Positions 9,431-18,014 are shown, numbered from the stretch's first letter. The stretch is DNA of 64,000 nt from Mycobacterium kyogaense (GCF_003254575.1 NZ_QJUA01000001.1:345599-409598); one strand, 5' to 3'. Made by a program: numbers and translations. The notes: a model not told the origin generated them from the sequence alone.

Positions 9431-11458
9431 TTATTCGCAGGACGTGTCGGCGGCGTTGGTGACCGTCAGATCCTCGGGCAGCGCGCTCGAGGTGTTCTTC
9501 GATCCGCGCAGCACGTGCACCTTGACGGTCGAACCGCTCGGCATCGGCGTGCCGACCGCGGAGAAGTCCTTGCCCAGGACGACTTGCACGACGTCGCCGA
9601 GGCCGCTCGACCGCTCGATCGTCGGGTCGGGGAACGACGAGGCCACCGTCGCGGCCGCTTCCTCGTTGCCGGGGGAGAAGAACACCGTGGTGTGGTCCAG
9701 CGGGCCGGGGTAGTCGTCGGGGTCGGTGATGGAGAAGCCGTGGGTCTGGAGTGCTTCGGCCGCGTTGGACGCCAGCCCGCTCTCGGAGGTCGAGTTGGAC
9801 ACCCGCACGGTCACGTCGGCGGGATTGGTGGCGACGGCCTCGATGACCTCGCCGTCCGGCGCCGGGGCCGGGGCGCCGTTGGTCGGCGCCGCAGGGGTGC
9901 CGGGGACGGGGGTGTTGTCGGCGTTGCGTTCCTCGGGCAGCGGATCGTCGTTGATGATCGCGTCGAACAGTGCTCGCATGTCGTCGGTGCGGGGGATCTC
10001 GTTGCCGTACTCGTCGGGATAGCCGACGGTCGGCACCGTGATGAAGGTGATCCGGCCCGCGTTGACGCCCTGCACCGACTGGCCGAGGTCGACGAGATCC
10101 TTGGTGTCGAGGTTGTCGACGTAGCTGTCGTTGATGAACATGTTCACGACGTTGTTGAGCTTCGACAGCGAGAAGAACGTGTCCTTCGAGATCAACGACC
10201 GCAGCAGTGACGACAGGAACCGCTGCTGGCGTTTGATGCGCCCGTAGTCGCCGTTGGTTTCGGTGGTCACCTGCCGGGCGCGCACATAGTTGAGCGCTGT
10301 GTGTCCGTCGACGACCTGGCGGCCGGAGTTGGCCAGGACGGTGCCCAGCTCGTAGTCCTCGATCGGCGTCGTGCTGCAGACCTCGACGCCGCCGAGGGCG
10401 TCGACCATCTTGGAGAAGCCGGCGAAGTCGACGGCCATGAATCGGTTGACGTGCAGGCCCGACAGCTTCTGAATGACCTTGACCAGGCATTTGGGGCCGC
10501 CAACGGCGAAAGCCGAGTTCAGCTTGTATTCCGTGTAGGCCTCTTCGGGCCCCCAGGATTCGGTGTCCTCGTCATAGATCGGGCCGTACTGGCGGGTCTC
10601 TGGATTCCAGACCTCGCACTTCATCGGTTCGATTTTCAGGTCGCGGGGAAACGACACCGCGACCACGCGCTTACGGTTCGCCGGGATGTTGACCAGCATC
10701 ACCGTGTCCGACCGGGCGCCCGCAGCGTCCTCGGTGGTGCCGGCGCCCATTTCGCTGTTGTCCCCGATGCGGGTGTCGGTGCCGACGATCAGGAAGTTCT
10801 CGTCGCCGAACTGGGCGTTGGGGTCGACGATGTCGCGGGAGTCGGGGTCGAGCGCCGAGACGCGGTTGAGCAGGTTGTTCTTCGAGGACTGCCACTGCCA
10901 TGCACCGCCGGTCAGGACCAGTGCCAGCACGGCGACCAGAGCCGCGACGACCCGTCCGACGATGACGCTGCGGTGATGCCGTGGACGCTCGGGCGTCGGC
11001 GCCTCGGGCACCGCGGTGGCTGTCAGGTCCGGCAGCTCCGAAGGGTGTGCGTGCACCGCCGGCAGGATCGTCGTGTCGAACTCGTCGGCGGGGTACGGCT
11101 CGGGCTCAGGCGGGGAGTCGGGCTCTAGCTCGAAGTCGGGCTCTGGCTCGGATACGGGCTCGGGTTCGGGCTCCGCACGGTGCCGGGTGGGCCGCTCGGG
11201 GATCGGTGCTTCGCCGTGGATCTTCGCGATGAGGTCGGCGACAGTGATCGGCGCGGATTCGTCGTCGTCCCGGCGCGGGGCCGGCGCTGCAGCGGCGGTG
11301 TCTGCGTCGGTGTCGGAATCGGGGTCTGTCGCGGCATTCCGGCGCTCCCACGGCGCGGCGCCTGGTGTCGGCCGCGTCGATCGGGTAAGCCATTCGTTGT
11401 CGCGGTCTGGCTCGCTGGGGTCCGGGCGGCCGGGAGTGGCGTGATCACCGTCACTCAT
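9431..11458 (-). CDS. LCP-family (LytR-CpsA-Psr) envelope protein with LytR_C domain
   Basis: This 675-residue protein has a long acidic, Glu-Pro-rich cytoplasmic region (1-160), one membrane segment (about 166-186), an LCP catalytic domain (about 215-450, with ARSDTVMLV and SFPRDL), and a C-terminal LytR_C domain (about 555-640). LCP proteins ligate polymers such as arabinogalactan onto peptidoglycan at the outer face of the membrane. It matches Rv0822c in position and length. Whether it is a ligase or an accessory LCP protein cannot be decided here. Confidence 0.88.
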   Translation of the reverse strand: MSDGDHATPGRPDPSEPDRDNEWLTRSTRPTPGAAPWERRNAATDPDSDTDADTAAAAPAPRRDDDESAPITVADLIAKIHGEAPIPERPTRHRAEPEPEPVSEPEPDFELEPDSPPEPEPYPADEFDTTILPAVHAHPSELPDLTATAVPEAPTPERPRHHRSVIVGRVVAALVAVLALVLTGGAWQWQSSKNNLLNRVSALDPDSRDIVDPNAQFGDENFLIVGTDTRIGDNSEMGAGTTEDAAGARSDTVMLVNIPANRKRVVAVSFPRDLKIEPMKCEVWNPETRQYGPIYDEDTESWGPEEAYTEYKLNSAFAVGGPKCLVKVIQKLSGLHVNRFMAVDFAGFSKMVDALGGVEVCSTTPIEDYELGTVLANSGRQVVDGHTALNYVRARQVTTETNGDYGRIKRQQRFLSSLLRSLISKDTFFSLSKLNNVVNMFINDSYVDNLDTKDLVDLGQSVQGVNAGRITFITVPTVGYPDEYGNEIPRTDDMRALFDAIINDDPLPEERNADNTPVPGTPAAPTNGAPAPAPDGEVIEAVATNPADVTVRVSNSTSESGLASNAAEALQTHGFSITDPDDYPGPLDHTTVFFSPGNEEAAATVASSFPDPTIERSSGLGDVVQVVLGKDFSAVGTPMPSGSTVKVHVLRGSKNTSSALPEDLTVTNAADTSCE

Positions 11459-11696
11459 CGTCTACCGGCCTTTCAGCTCCTACGGCTCCGCTGGCGCCTC
11501 GTCGGCGCCGACGCGCACCTCGGGTGTGCGCCATCTCCAACTCGATACGCGCTGATCCCGCCCCCGTGTTCGGGGCCGGGCACCTCAGCATTTTCGCTGG
11601 GGTCTCATCGTACTGAGACATCCTGAGAGAGAGCTACCCGACGGCTGCCGTCAGCCGAGGATCGATATGCACTCGAGACACATGTCAAGCAGGCGG
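11459..11696 (-). promoter_or_regulatory. Upstream region of the LCP gene with tandem TCTCAG repeats
   Basis: This 238-base gap separates dus and the LCP gene on the minus strand. It contains TCTCAG twice with a 10-base period (11628-11623 and 11618-11613), immediately followed by TACGAT (11612-11607), a TANNNT -10 match. The repeats also overlap a TCTCA-N6-TGAGA inverted pair (11603-11618). This suggests a response-regulator site over the promoter. I see no gene here. Confidence 0.35.
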
Positions 11697-12830
11697 TCAG
11701 CCGCCGGAATGCATCACATCGGCGCCGACCGGCACGGCGCAGTCGTCAGGGTCGTCGAGCCAGTTCTCCGGTAGGGAGACCGATGCGGCGGAACCCTGGC
11801 GTCCGCGCGGTCCGTTGGCGGCGTCCGGGAAGGGCACGTCGGCATCGAGTTCGCCGAGCAGCTCGTCGAGCTCGGAGATCGTCTTCACCAGCGCCAATGA
11901 CCGCCGCAGATCCGCCCCAGCCGGGAAGCCGTGCAGGTACCAGGCCACGTGTTTGCGCATGTCGCGCATCCCTTTGTCCTCTCCGAAGTGCGCAGCGAGC
12001 AGCTCGCCGTGTCGACGAATGATGGACGCGACCTCACCCAGGGTGGGTGGGGTGGCCGGTGCCTCGCCGCTGAAGGCGGCGGACAGTTCGGCGAACAGCC
12101 ACGGCCGCCCCAGGCAGCCCCGGCCGATCACGACGCCGTCGCAGCCCGTCGCGGCCATCATGGCCAGCGCGTCTCGAGCGTCGAAGATATCACCGTTTCC
12201 GAGCACCGGAATCCCGCTGACGTGCGCCTTGAGCGCCGCGATCTGCTCCCAGTCGGCGGTGCCCGAGTACCGCTGCGCGGCTGTGCGCGCGTGCAGTGCG
12301 ACCGCGGCGGCGCCTTCCTCGGCGGCGATCCGACCGGCGTCGAGGTGGGTGTGGTGCTCGTCGTCGATGCCGATGCGGAACTTGACGGTGACCGGGATGT
12401 CGGTGCCCTCGGTCGCTCTGACCGCGGCGGCGACGATCTGCCCGAACAGGCGACGCTTGTAGGGCAGGGCGGCGCCGCCGCCCCGACGTGTCACCTTCGG
12501 TACGGGACAACCGAAGTTCATGTCGATGTGGTCGGCCAGGTTCTCGTCGACGATCATCTTGGCCGCCGCATAGGTGTTGACGGGGTCGACGGTGTAGAGC
12601 TGCAGCGATCGCAGCGATTCTTCGGGCGCGAACGTGGTCATGTGCATCGTGACCGGATGCCGCTCGACCAATGCGCGCGCGGTCACCATCTCGCAGACGT
12701 AGAGGCCGCTGACGGTGCCCGCGCGGGCGAGTTCGAGTTCGCGGCACAGCGTGCGGAAGGCGACGTTGGTCACCCCGGCCATCGGGGCGAGGACGACGGG
12801 ACTGCGCAACAGAATCGACCCGATCCGCAA
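11697..12830 (-). CDS. dus: tRNA-dihydrouridine synthase (DusB-like)
   Basis: This 377-residue flavoenzyme reduces uridines in the D-loop of tRNA. The FMN-barrel hallmarks are visible: APMAGVTN near the N-terminus, MNFGCPVPKVTRRGGGAAL with the catalytic Cys, and GNGDIFDARDA and GRGCLGRPW for phosphate binding. It corresponds to Rv0823c. No ATG or GTG precedes APMAGVTN in frame after the desA1 stop; the only reasonable start is TTG 12830, which lies in the loop of a perfect 16-bp hairpin. It is 29 bases downstream of desA1. Confidence 0.9.
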   Translation of the reverse strand: MRIGSILLRSPVVLAPMAGVTNVAFRTLCRELELARAGTVSGLYVCEMVTARALVERHPVTMHMTTFAPEESLRSLQLYTVDPVNTYAAAKMIVDENLADHIDMNFGCPVPKVTRRGGGAALPYKRRLFGQIVAAAVRATEGTDIPVTVKFRIGIDDEHHTHLDAGRIAAEEGAAAVALHARTAAQRYSGTADWEQIAALKAHVSGIPVLGNGDIFDARDALAMMAATGCDGVVIGRGCLGRPWLFAELSAAFSGEAPATPPTLGEVASIIRRHGELLAAHFGEDKGMRDMRKHVAWYLHGFPAGADLRRSLALVKTISELDELLGELDADVPFPDAANGPRGRQGSAASVSLPENWLDDPDDCAVPVGADVMHSGG

Positions 12831-12848
12831 CTCGGATCGGGTCGATTC
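12812..12848 (-). terminator. Perfect 16-bp hairpin between desA1 and dus, covering the dus start
   Basis: GAATCGACCCGATCCG (12812-12827) is exactly inverted at 12833-12848, with a five-base loop that on the transcript reads AGTTG and contains the dus TTG start. On the minus strand it follows the desA1 stop at 12 bases, like an intrinsic terminator, but only a weak U-rich tract (ATTCTGTT) follows. It could terminate most desA1 transcripts and gate dus translation. Confidence 0.75.
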
Positions 12849-12859
12849 GGTGTCGTGGT

Positions 12860-13867
12860 TTACGAGGTCGATGTTCCCACCAGCTGGTTCTTGGCGGCCT
12901 TCTTCTCCGCCATCTGGCGCAGCCGCTCCTCACGACGCTGCTTGGCGACCTCGAACTTGTCGACGGCCTCCTGCAGTTCCTCGACCAGCAGGCCGAGGTC
13001 GTCGCGCATCTTGGCGCTCTCGCCGTTGAAGTCCTCGCGCTCGAAGATCCGCCACTTCTTCAGCACCGGCATCACGATGTCCTCGAGGTGGATGCGCGGA
13101 TCGTAGACACCGCCGGAGGCGATGGTGACCGCACGCCGCCGGAAGTCGGGGATCGTGTATCCGGGCATCTTGAAGTTGCGCAGCACCTTGTGCAGCGACT
13201 TCATCGCCTGGTCGGGTGCGATCTCGAAGCCGGCTTCGGACACGTCCCGGTAGAAGATCATGTGCAGGTTCTCGTCGGCCGAGACGCGCTGCAGCAGCTG
13301 ATCGGCGATCGGGTCGTCACACGCCTTGCCGGTATTGCGGTGCGAGACGCGGGTGGCGAGCTCCTGGAACGTCACGTAGATGACCGAGTCGAACAGGCTC
13401 TCCGCGAACAGTTCGAGGCCGCCCTGCTGGTTCTGGCCGGGGGAGAAGCCGCGGGTCATCTGCTCGACACGCAGCATCTCCAGCTCGACGGGGTCGACGT
13501 TGCGGGTGACGACGAGGTAGTCGCGCAGCGCGATGCCGTGCCGGTTCTCCTCGGCGGTCCACCGGTTGACCCAGAAGCCCCACGGGCCGTCCATGCTGAA
13601 GTTCATCGCGATCTCGCGGTGGTAGGACGGCAGGTTGTCCTCGGTCAGCAGGTTCGTCAGCATCGCGACCCGCGCCACCTCGGAGAGCTTCGACTGCTCG
13701 ATGTCCCAGTCCTGGCCGCCGAGGGCGTAGTAGTTCTTACCGTCGGACCACGGGATGAAGTCGTGGGGGTTCCAGTCCTTCTTCATCTTCATGTGCCGAT
13801 TGACCAGGGGCTCGACGACGGGCTCCAGTTCGGTCAGAAGCTGCAGATCAGTCAGATCCTTGGCCAT
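12860..13867 (-). CDS. desA1: Acyl-ACP desaturase DesA1
   Basis: This 335-residue protein belongs to the stromal-type acyl-ACP desaturases. The di-iron ligands are visible as TEDNLPSYH (75-83), EENRH (106-110), QE...H (169-176) and DENLH (199-203). Mycobacterial DesA1 is essential and acts in mycolic acid synthesis by desaturating long acyl-AcpM. A strong GGAGGT site precedes the ATG. A divergent TetR-type gene upstream matches Rv0824c-Rv0825c. Confidence 0.93.
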   Translation of the reverse strand: MAKDLTDLQLLTELEPVVEPLVNRHMKMKKDWNPHDFIPWSDGKNYYALGGQDWDIEQSKLSEVARVAMLTNLLTEDNLPSYHREIAMNFSMDGPWGFWVNRWTAEENRHGIALRDYLVVTRNVDPVELEMLRVEQMTRGFSPGQNQQGGLELFAESLFDSVIYVTFQELATRVSHRNTGKACDDPIADQLLQRVSADENLHMIFYRDVSEAGFEIAPDQAMKSLHKVLRNFKMPGYTIPDFRRRAVTIASGGVYDPRIHLEDIVMPVLKKWRIFEREDFNGESAKMRDDLGLLVEELQEAVDKFEVAKQRREERLRQMAEKKAAKNQLVGTSTS

Positions 13868-13972
13868 GACACCTCCGATATCTGTACCTCGTAGTTGCAG
13901 TCAATATATCTGTGTATGCCGGTGACATTCAAGTAGCCGCGCCGGATGTCACACCCTCTCGGCTGTGCCGAT
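13868..13972 (-). promoter_or_regulatory. desA1 upstream region
   Basis: These 105 bases lie between the tetR stop and the desA1 start. The region is visibly less GC-rich than its surroundings (a GATATATTGAC run near 13900) and holds the GGAGGT ribosome site for desA1. The promoter is probably here, but I cannot fix its boxes. Confidence 0.3.
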
Positions 13973-14554
13973 TCAGCGAGAAGCGCCGTGCAGCAGCAGC
14001 TCGGCGCAGTGGTCGATGAACTGCTCGCGGGTGGCGGAGAGCCGGCCGTCCAGGTACGCGGTGAACAGTGCAGTGAGTGCCCCGATGAGCCCGGTGGCAA
14101 CCATGGCCTGGGTGGTGGGGTCGGTGATGCGGGTCAGGTTGTGCTGCAGCAACTCGATGAAATTCGGCATCCAGCGTGCTCCCGAGCGGGCCAGCACCGG
14201 CTCGGCCTCGGGCGCGAGCAGCAGCAGACGGCCGCGCGCAGGATCGTCGACCATCATCGCGACGAACCGCTCGACCGCATCGCGCATGCTCTCCGACTTC
14301 GCCAGTGACGCCATCGCGGCACTGCCCACCTCGTCGTAGATCGCGGCCACGTAGTCGTCGCGGTCGGTGAAGCTCTCGTAGAAATAGCGCTCGGTCAGAC
14401 CCGCGGCGCGGCATGCGGCACGCACCGTGAGGTTAGGGCCGCCCGGGCTGCCGAGCAGCTCGATCCCGGCGATGATCAGATCGTCGCGGCGCAGGGCTGG
14501 GCGGTCCCGCACGGGGACGCCGGACCACCTGCCCCGTCGTTGACCGGACGACAC
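13973..14554 (-). CDS. TetR-family regulator
   Basis: This 193-residue protein has an N-terminal helix-turn-helix (about 25-70; TVRAACRAAGLTERYFYESF) and a helical ligand domain. It is divergent from the DUF2236/MpaB-like gene and sits behind desA1, as Rv0825c does. An imperfect 18-base palindrome between the two divergent genes is a plausible operator. The GTG start has AGGAGG three bases upstream, which is closer than usual. The ligand is unknown; a fatty acyl ligand would suit the neighbourhood. Confidence 0.85.
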   Translation of the reverse strand: MSSGQRRGRWSGVPVRDRPALRRDDLIIAGIELLGSPGGPNLTVRAACRAAGLTERYFYESFTDRDDYVAAIYDEVGSAAMASLAKSESMRDAVERFVAMMVDDPARGRLLLLAPEAEPVLARSGARWMPNFIELLQHNLTRITDPTTQAMVATGLIGALTALFTAYLDGRLSATREQFIDHCAELLLHGASR

Positions 14555-14573
14555 AGTCCTCCTAGACTCCGTT

Positions 14574-14592
14574 TTGACAACGTATGTAGTCA
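14574..14592 (+). promoter_or_regulatory. Candidate TetR operator over a -35 box
   Basis: TGACAACGTATGTAGTCA (14575-14592) is a palindrome matching itself at 14 of 18 positions. It overlaps TTGACA (14574-14579), a consensus -35 for the plus-strand gene. It sits between the divergent tetR and MpaB-like genes, as expected for self- and neighbour-control. Confidence 0.5.
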
Positions 14593-14612
14593 GAATTGGG
14601 GTAGCGCGAACA

Positions 14613-15626
14613 GTGACTCAAGATACGTCCGCCACATGCCCGGTGACCAGCGAGTCCGGCGCCGACACCGCGGTCGGCGCCGGCTGTCCGGTGACCGACG
14701 GCTACGACGATGTGCCCGCCGCGCTGGGTCCCGACTCGCTGACGTGGAAGTACTTCGGACAGTGGACCGGCATGCTGCAGGGCCCGTGGGCGGGTTCGAT
14801 GCAGAACATGCACCCGCAGCTCGGCGCCGCGGTGCAGCAGCATTCGATCTTCTTCCTCGAGCGGATGCCCCGGCTGTTCCGGTCGGTCTATCCCATCGGC
14901 GGAGTGGTGTTCGACGGCGACCGGGCGCCGCGCACCGGAGCGCAGGTCCGCGACTATCACATCGGCATCAAGGGCGTCGACGACCAGGGCCGGCGGTACA
15001 GCGCGCTGAATCCCGACGTCTTCTACTGGGCGCACGCCACCTTCTTCAAATCCACTCTGCTGGCGGCCGAATGGGTCGGCGGCGGACTGACCGACGCGCA
15101 GAAGCGCCAACTGTTCGACGAGCACCTCACGTGGTACCGCATGTACGGGATGAGCATGCGGCCGGTACCCGCCACCTGGGAGGACTTCGAGCGGTACTGG
15201 GATCACATGTGCCGCAACGTACTCGAGGACAACTGGGCCGCGCGCGAGGTCATGGACCTTTCCACGATGCCGAAACACCCGTCGCTCGACTGGCTTCCGG
15301 ACTGGTTGTGGCAGCTCAACATCGCCGTGATGCAGCGCTTCTTCAACTTCGCCACCGTCGGTCTCTACGACCCGCCGGTGCGTGAGCTCATGGGCTATTC
15401 GTGGTCGCCCCGGCAGGAGCGGTTACACGCGCTCTTCGGTCAGGCGGTGTACCTGACCACCCGCCTGATGCCCCGGCGGATGCTGATGCATCCGCGCAAA
15501 CGTTCGGCATGGGACCGGACGCACGGCCGCCTGCCTGCCGACGCGCCGCTGGTGGAGACCCCGGCGCGCAACCTTCCGCCGGTCGAATACCGCGACGACC
15601 CGCACTTCTACTGTCCGAAGGTCTGA
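14613..15626 (+). CDS. DUF2236 / MpaB-like (latex-clearing type) oxygenase family protein
   Basis: This 337-residue protein matches the DUF2236 family, which includes the ER-bound oxygenase MpaB and rubber oxygenase Lcp. Typical segments are FLERMPRLFRSVYPIGGVVFDG, split here by the conserved R and H positions (YHIGIKG, YWAHATFFKS), and the C-terminal LMPRRMLMHP. Family members bind heme, but no activity is established for this subfamily, which corresponds to Rv0826. I chose GTG 14613 because the possible upstream start (14574) falls in the operator region. It is divergent from the TetR gene. Confidence 0.78.
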   Translation: MTQDTSATCPVTSESGADTAVGAGCPVTDGYDDVPAALGPDSLTWKYFGQWTGMLQGPWAGSMQNMHPQLGAAVQQHSIFFLERMPRLFRSVYPIGGVVFDGDRAPRTGAQVRDYHIGIKGVDDQGRRYSALNPDVFYWAHATFFKSTLLAAEWVGGGLTDAQKRQLFDEHLTWYRMYGMSMRPVPATWEDFERYWDHMCRNVLEDNWAAREVMDLSTMPKHPSLDWLPDWLWQLNIAVMQRFFNFATVGLYDPPVRELMGYSWSPRQERLHALFGQAVYLTTRLMPRRMLMHPRKRSAWDRTHGRLPADAPLVETPARNLPPVEYRDDPHFYCPKV

Positions 15627-15645
15627 CACGCGTAGGTTCGACTCT

Positions 15646-16296
15646 GTGCTGGGCAAACTGGCCGTCGCGCCACTGCTGATGATCCTCGCGGCCGGCGCCA
15701 CCGGCAGCGCCGCCGCCGAACCCGGGGGCGACGCGTCGGCGCAACGCATCGTGGTCAGTGCGCCGGAGCCGGATTCGCCGGTCGGCGAACTCACGACCTA
15801 CGAACGCGTCGACGGCCGCTGGCAGATGGTGCTGGGCCCGACCCCGGCAGATCTCGGCCGGCTCGGGGTGGGCGCCCCGGCCGACGACGTGTTCCGGACC
15901 CCGGTGGGCACGTTCCCGCTGGGGCAGGCGTTCGGACGCAGCGACAACCCCGGCACCCGCATGCCGTATTTCGTCGCGACCGACGAGGACTGGTGGGACG
16001 AGGACGTGGATTCGCCGACGTACAACACCCACGTGCACGCCGCGGAGATCGACTCCGAGGACGCGGAGAACCTCTACGACTCCGGGGAGATCTACGACTA
16101 CGCGGTGCTGATCGACCACAATCCGGAGCGGGTGCCGGGCCGCTCAGCGGGGATCTTCCTGCACGTGACCGACGGCGAACCGACGTGGGGATGCGTTGCG
16201 ATCGGGCGCGATCAGATGCGGTCGGTGCTGCAGTGGCTCGATCCGGCGCAGCACCCGGAGATCACCATCGGGGTCGGGCTGGCGGGGCCTGCGTGA
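15646..16296 (+). CDS. Exported L,D-transpeptidase-like (YkuD superfamily) protein
   Basis: This 216-residue protein has an N-terminal signal peptide (about residues 1-24, ending AAA) and a C-terminal catalytic motif HVTDGEPTWGCVAI, with His 173 and the nucleophile Cys 183. This matches the Rv0309-like branch of the YkuD superfamily, which acts on or near peptidoglycan outside the membrane. The substrate is not certain. It starts 19 bases after the MpaB-like gene on the same strand, so they may be co-transcribed. Its 3' end overlaps the small convergent membrane gene by 35 bases. Confidence 0.82.
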   Translation: MLGKLAVAPLLMILAAGATGSAAAEPGGDASAQRIVVSAPEPDSPVGELTTYERVDGRWQMVLGPTPADLGRLGVGAPADDVFRTPVGTFPLGQAFGRSDNPGTRMPYFVATDEDWWDEDVDSPTYNTHVHAAEIDSEDAENLYDSGEIYDYAVLIDHNPERVPGRSAGIFLHVTDGEPTWGCVAIGRDQMRSVLQWLDPAQHPEITIGVGLAGPA

Positions 16297-16588
16297 CACA
16301 GGCGCCGACGGACCAGGCGGCGGGTGGGAAGCGGCCGTAGATGCCGTGCGGATCGCCCGCCAACGTCAGCTGGTGTTCGTAGTCGGCGCGGGCGCGTAGT
16401 CCGGCGTCGCGGATGACGGCTGCCCGTCTGCGCCGGCGGATCGTGAGGGCGACGGCCGCTGCGGTGACGAGGATCACCGCCGGGTACCAGCCGAGCCACA
16501 ACCACCAGAGCGCCACCGCGGCAGCCGTCGCCGCAAGGACGGGATGGCGCCGGTACCAGTGACGTCGCTGCGATCGTGAGCTTTGCAT
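16262..16588 (-). CDS. Small two-segment membrane protein, unknown function
   Basis: This 108-residue protein has an Arg/His-rich start, two adjacent hydrophobic segments (about 17-34 and 35-48) and a polar tail that contains RARADYEHQLTLAGDPHGIYGRFPP. That tail recurs in mycobacterial membrane proteins, from memory. It overlaps the L,D-transpeptidase gene tail to tail by 35 bases and is divergent from the kinase gene. No function can be assigned. Confidence 0.65.
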   Translation of the reverse strand: MQSSRSQRRHWYRRHPVLAATAAAVALWWLWLGWYPAVILVTAAAVALTIRRRRRAAVIRDAGLRARADYEHQLTLAGDPHGIYGRFPPAAWSVGACVTQAPPARPRW

Positions 16589-16664
16589 CGACGACGATCC
16601 TACGAGGGGCTCGCCGCGGCCGCGTCAGGTTTGCAACGGGGCCGTTGCGGATAGCTTGGAGAGC

Positions 16665-17576
16665 ATGCACGCGCCGGAGGTTCTGGGCGGTCGCTACGAG
16701 CTACGAGGCATTCTCGGCCGTGGTGGCATGGCCGAGGTGCGTGACGCCTGGGACTTGCGGCTCGGCCGGCCCGTGGCGGTCAAACTGCTCTATCCGTCGG
16801 TGAGCGAGCAGCCCGACACCCGCCGCCGCTTCGCCACCGAGGCGCGCGCCGCCGCAGTCGTGGCGCACCCCCACGTCGTCGCGGTGCATGACACCGGAAT
16901 TCACCGCGGCAGGCATTACATCGTGCTCGAACGCCTTCCGGGCCGCAATGTGGCCGACGCGCTGGCGCGTGGTGGCCCGATGCCGGCGCAGCACGTGCGG
17001 GGCGTGCTGCGCGACGTGCTGGACGCGCTGGGCGCCGCCCACGCCCGCGGCGTCCTGCATCGCGACATCAAGCCGGCCAACCTGCTCTACACGTGGTTCG
17101 GCACCGTGAAGGTCGCCGACTTCGGGGTGGCCAAGAGCGCTGACAGTCCACAGACGCTGACGAACCGCGTCTTCGGGACGATGGCCTACCTGCCGGCCGA
17201 CCGAATCGCCGGCCGGCCCGCGGTGCCGAGTGACGATCTCTACGCGCTCGGCGTGGTGGCCTACGAGGCACTGACCGGCCGCCGGGCCTATCCCCAGGAG
17301 AGCCTGACCGGATTGGCCGATGCGATCGCGGCCGGCGCGGTGACACCGCTGTCGGTGCTGCGACCCGACCTCGATCCGGCGCTGGTGGCCACCGTGGAGC
17401 GCGCGATGTCACCGGATCCCCGGTGGCGCTTCGCGACGGCCGAGCAGATGCGGGCGTGTCTGGACGGGCAGGCTATCGGGATGAGCGGGGCGCCGCAGCG
17501 CGCGGTCGCGGTGCTGGCCGGGGTGGCGGCGGTGCTCGCCGTGCTGGTCGCGGCCATCGTGATTATCACGCTGTGA
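16665..17576 (+). CDS. Eukaryotic-type Ser/Thr protein kinase
   Basis: This 303-residue protein has a kinase domain (about 10-270) with glycine loop GRGGMAEV (19-26), catalytic Lys 40, HRDIKPAN (Asp 134) and DFG (152-154), and one C-terminal membrane segment (about 280-300). It has almost no extracellular sensor domain, so activation by dimerisation or partners is likely. ATG 16665 is preferred; TAGCTT stands seven bases upstream, which would make the mRNA leaderless. It ends just before the convergent tRNA-Lys gene. Substrates are unknown. Confidence 0.9.
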   Translation: MHAPEVLGGRYELRGILGRGGMAEVRDAWDLRLGRPVAVKLLYPSVSEQPDTRRRFATEARAAAVVAHPHVVAVHDTGIHRGRHYIVLERLPGRNVADALARGGPMPAQHVRGVLRDVLDALGAAHARGVLHRDIKPANLLYTWFGTVKVADFGVAKSADSPQTLTNRVFGTMAYLPADRIAGRPAVPSDDLYALGVVAYEALTGRRAYPQESLTGLADAIAAGAVTPLSVLRPDLDPALVATVERAMSPDPRWRFATAEQMRACLDGQAIGMSGAPQRAVAVLAGVAAVLAVLVAAIVIITL

Positions 17577-17591
17577 GCTGCGAGTTCGTAC

Positions 17592-17667
17592 TGGTGCCCC
17601 CACCAGGGCTCGAACCTGGGACCTGCGGATTAAAAGTCCGTAGCTCTACCGACTGAGCTATAGGGGC
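17592..17667 (-). tRNA. tRNA-Lys (anticodon UUU)
   Basis: The minus strand folds into a full cloverleaf with acceptor GCCCCTA/TGGGGGC, D-arm with AGCTCAGTCGGTAGAGC, anticodon loop CTTTTAA and T-arm GGTTCGA. The discriminator A and encoded CCA end at 17592. It faces the tRNA-Glu/Asp/Phe cluster and is convergent with the kinase gene. Confidence 0.96.
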
Positions 17668-17709
17668 GTGGCTTGTGTGCCTGCAAAAGGATACTGCGGG
17701 GGTGGCCGT

Positions 17710-17739
17710 TTGAGGATTCGGGTGTCGGTACCCTAAGCT
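17710..17739 (+). promoter_or_regulatory. Promoter of the tRNA-Glu/Asp/Phe operon
   Basis: TTGAGG (17710-17715), an 18-base spacer and TAAGCT (17734-17739) form a good sigma-A type promoter 50 bases before tRNA-Glu. No other promoter is evident before the three tRNAs. Confidence 0.7.
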
Positions 17740-17792
17740 ATCGAAGCTCCCAACGAACGTTGTTGCGAGTGCCCCGGAGGAATTCGGACTTG

Positions 17793-17865
17793 GCCCCCAT
17801 CGTCTAGTGGCCTAGGACGCCGCCCTTTCACGGCGGTAGCACGGGTTCGAATCCCGTTGGGGGTA
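17793..17865 (+). tRNA. tRNA-Glu (anticodon UUC)
   Basis: The cloverleaf is complete: acceptor GCCCCCA/TGGGGGT, anticodon loop CTTTCAC with anticodon TTC, T-arm GGTTCGAATCC, and discriminator A at 17865. CCA is not encoded. Confidence 0.96.
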
Positions 17866-17899
17866 CACGCAACGCGGCTTGTCGGGTTGCACACAGTAA

Positions 17900-17973
17900 G
17901 GCCCTGTGGCGCAGTTGGTTAGCGCGCCGCCCTGTCACGGCGGAGGTCGCGGGTTCGAGTCCCGTCAGGGTCG
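17900..17973 (+). tRNA. tRNA-Asp (anticodon GUC)
   Basis: The acceptor GGCCCTG/CAGGGTC, the D-arm, the anticodon loop CTGTCAC (anticodon GTC), the T-arm GGTTCGAGTCC and the discriminator G at 17973 are all present. CCA is not encoded. It lies 34 bases after tRNA-Glu. Confidence 0.96.
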
Positions 17974-18014
17974 CCGTATTGGCGAGGTTCGTCGGCGTGA
18001 GTCGGTGGCCTTCC

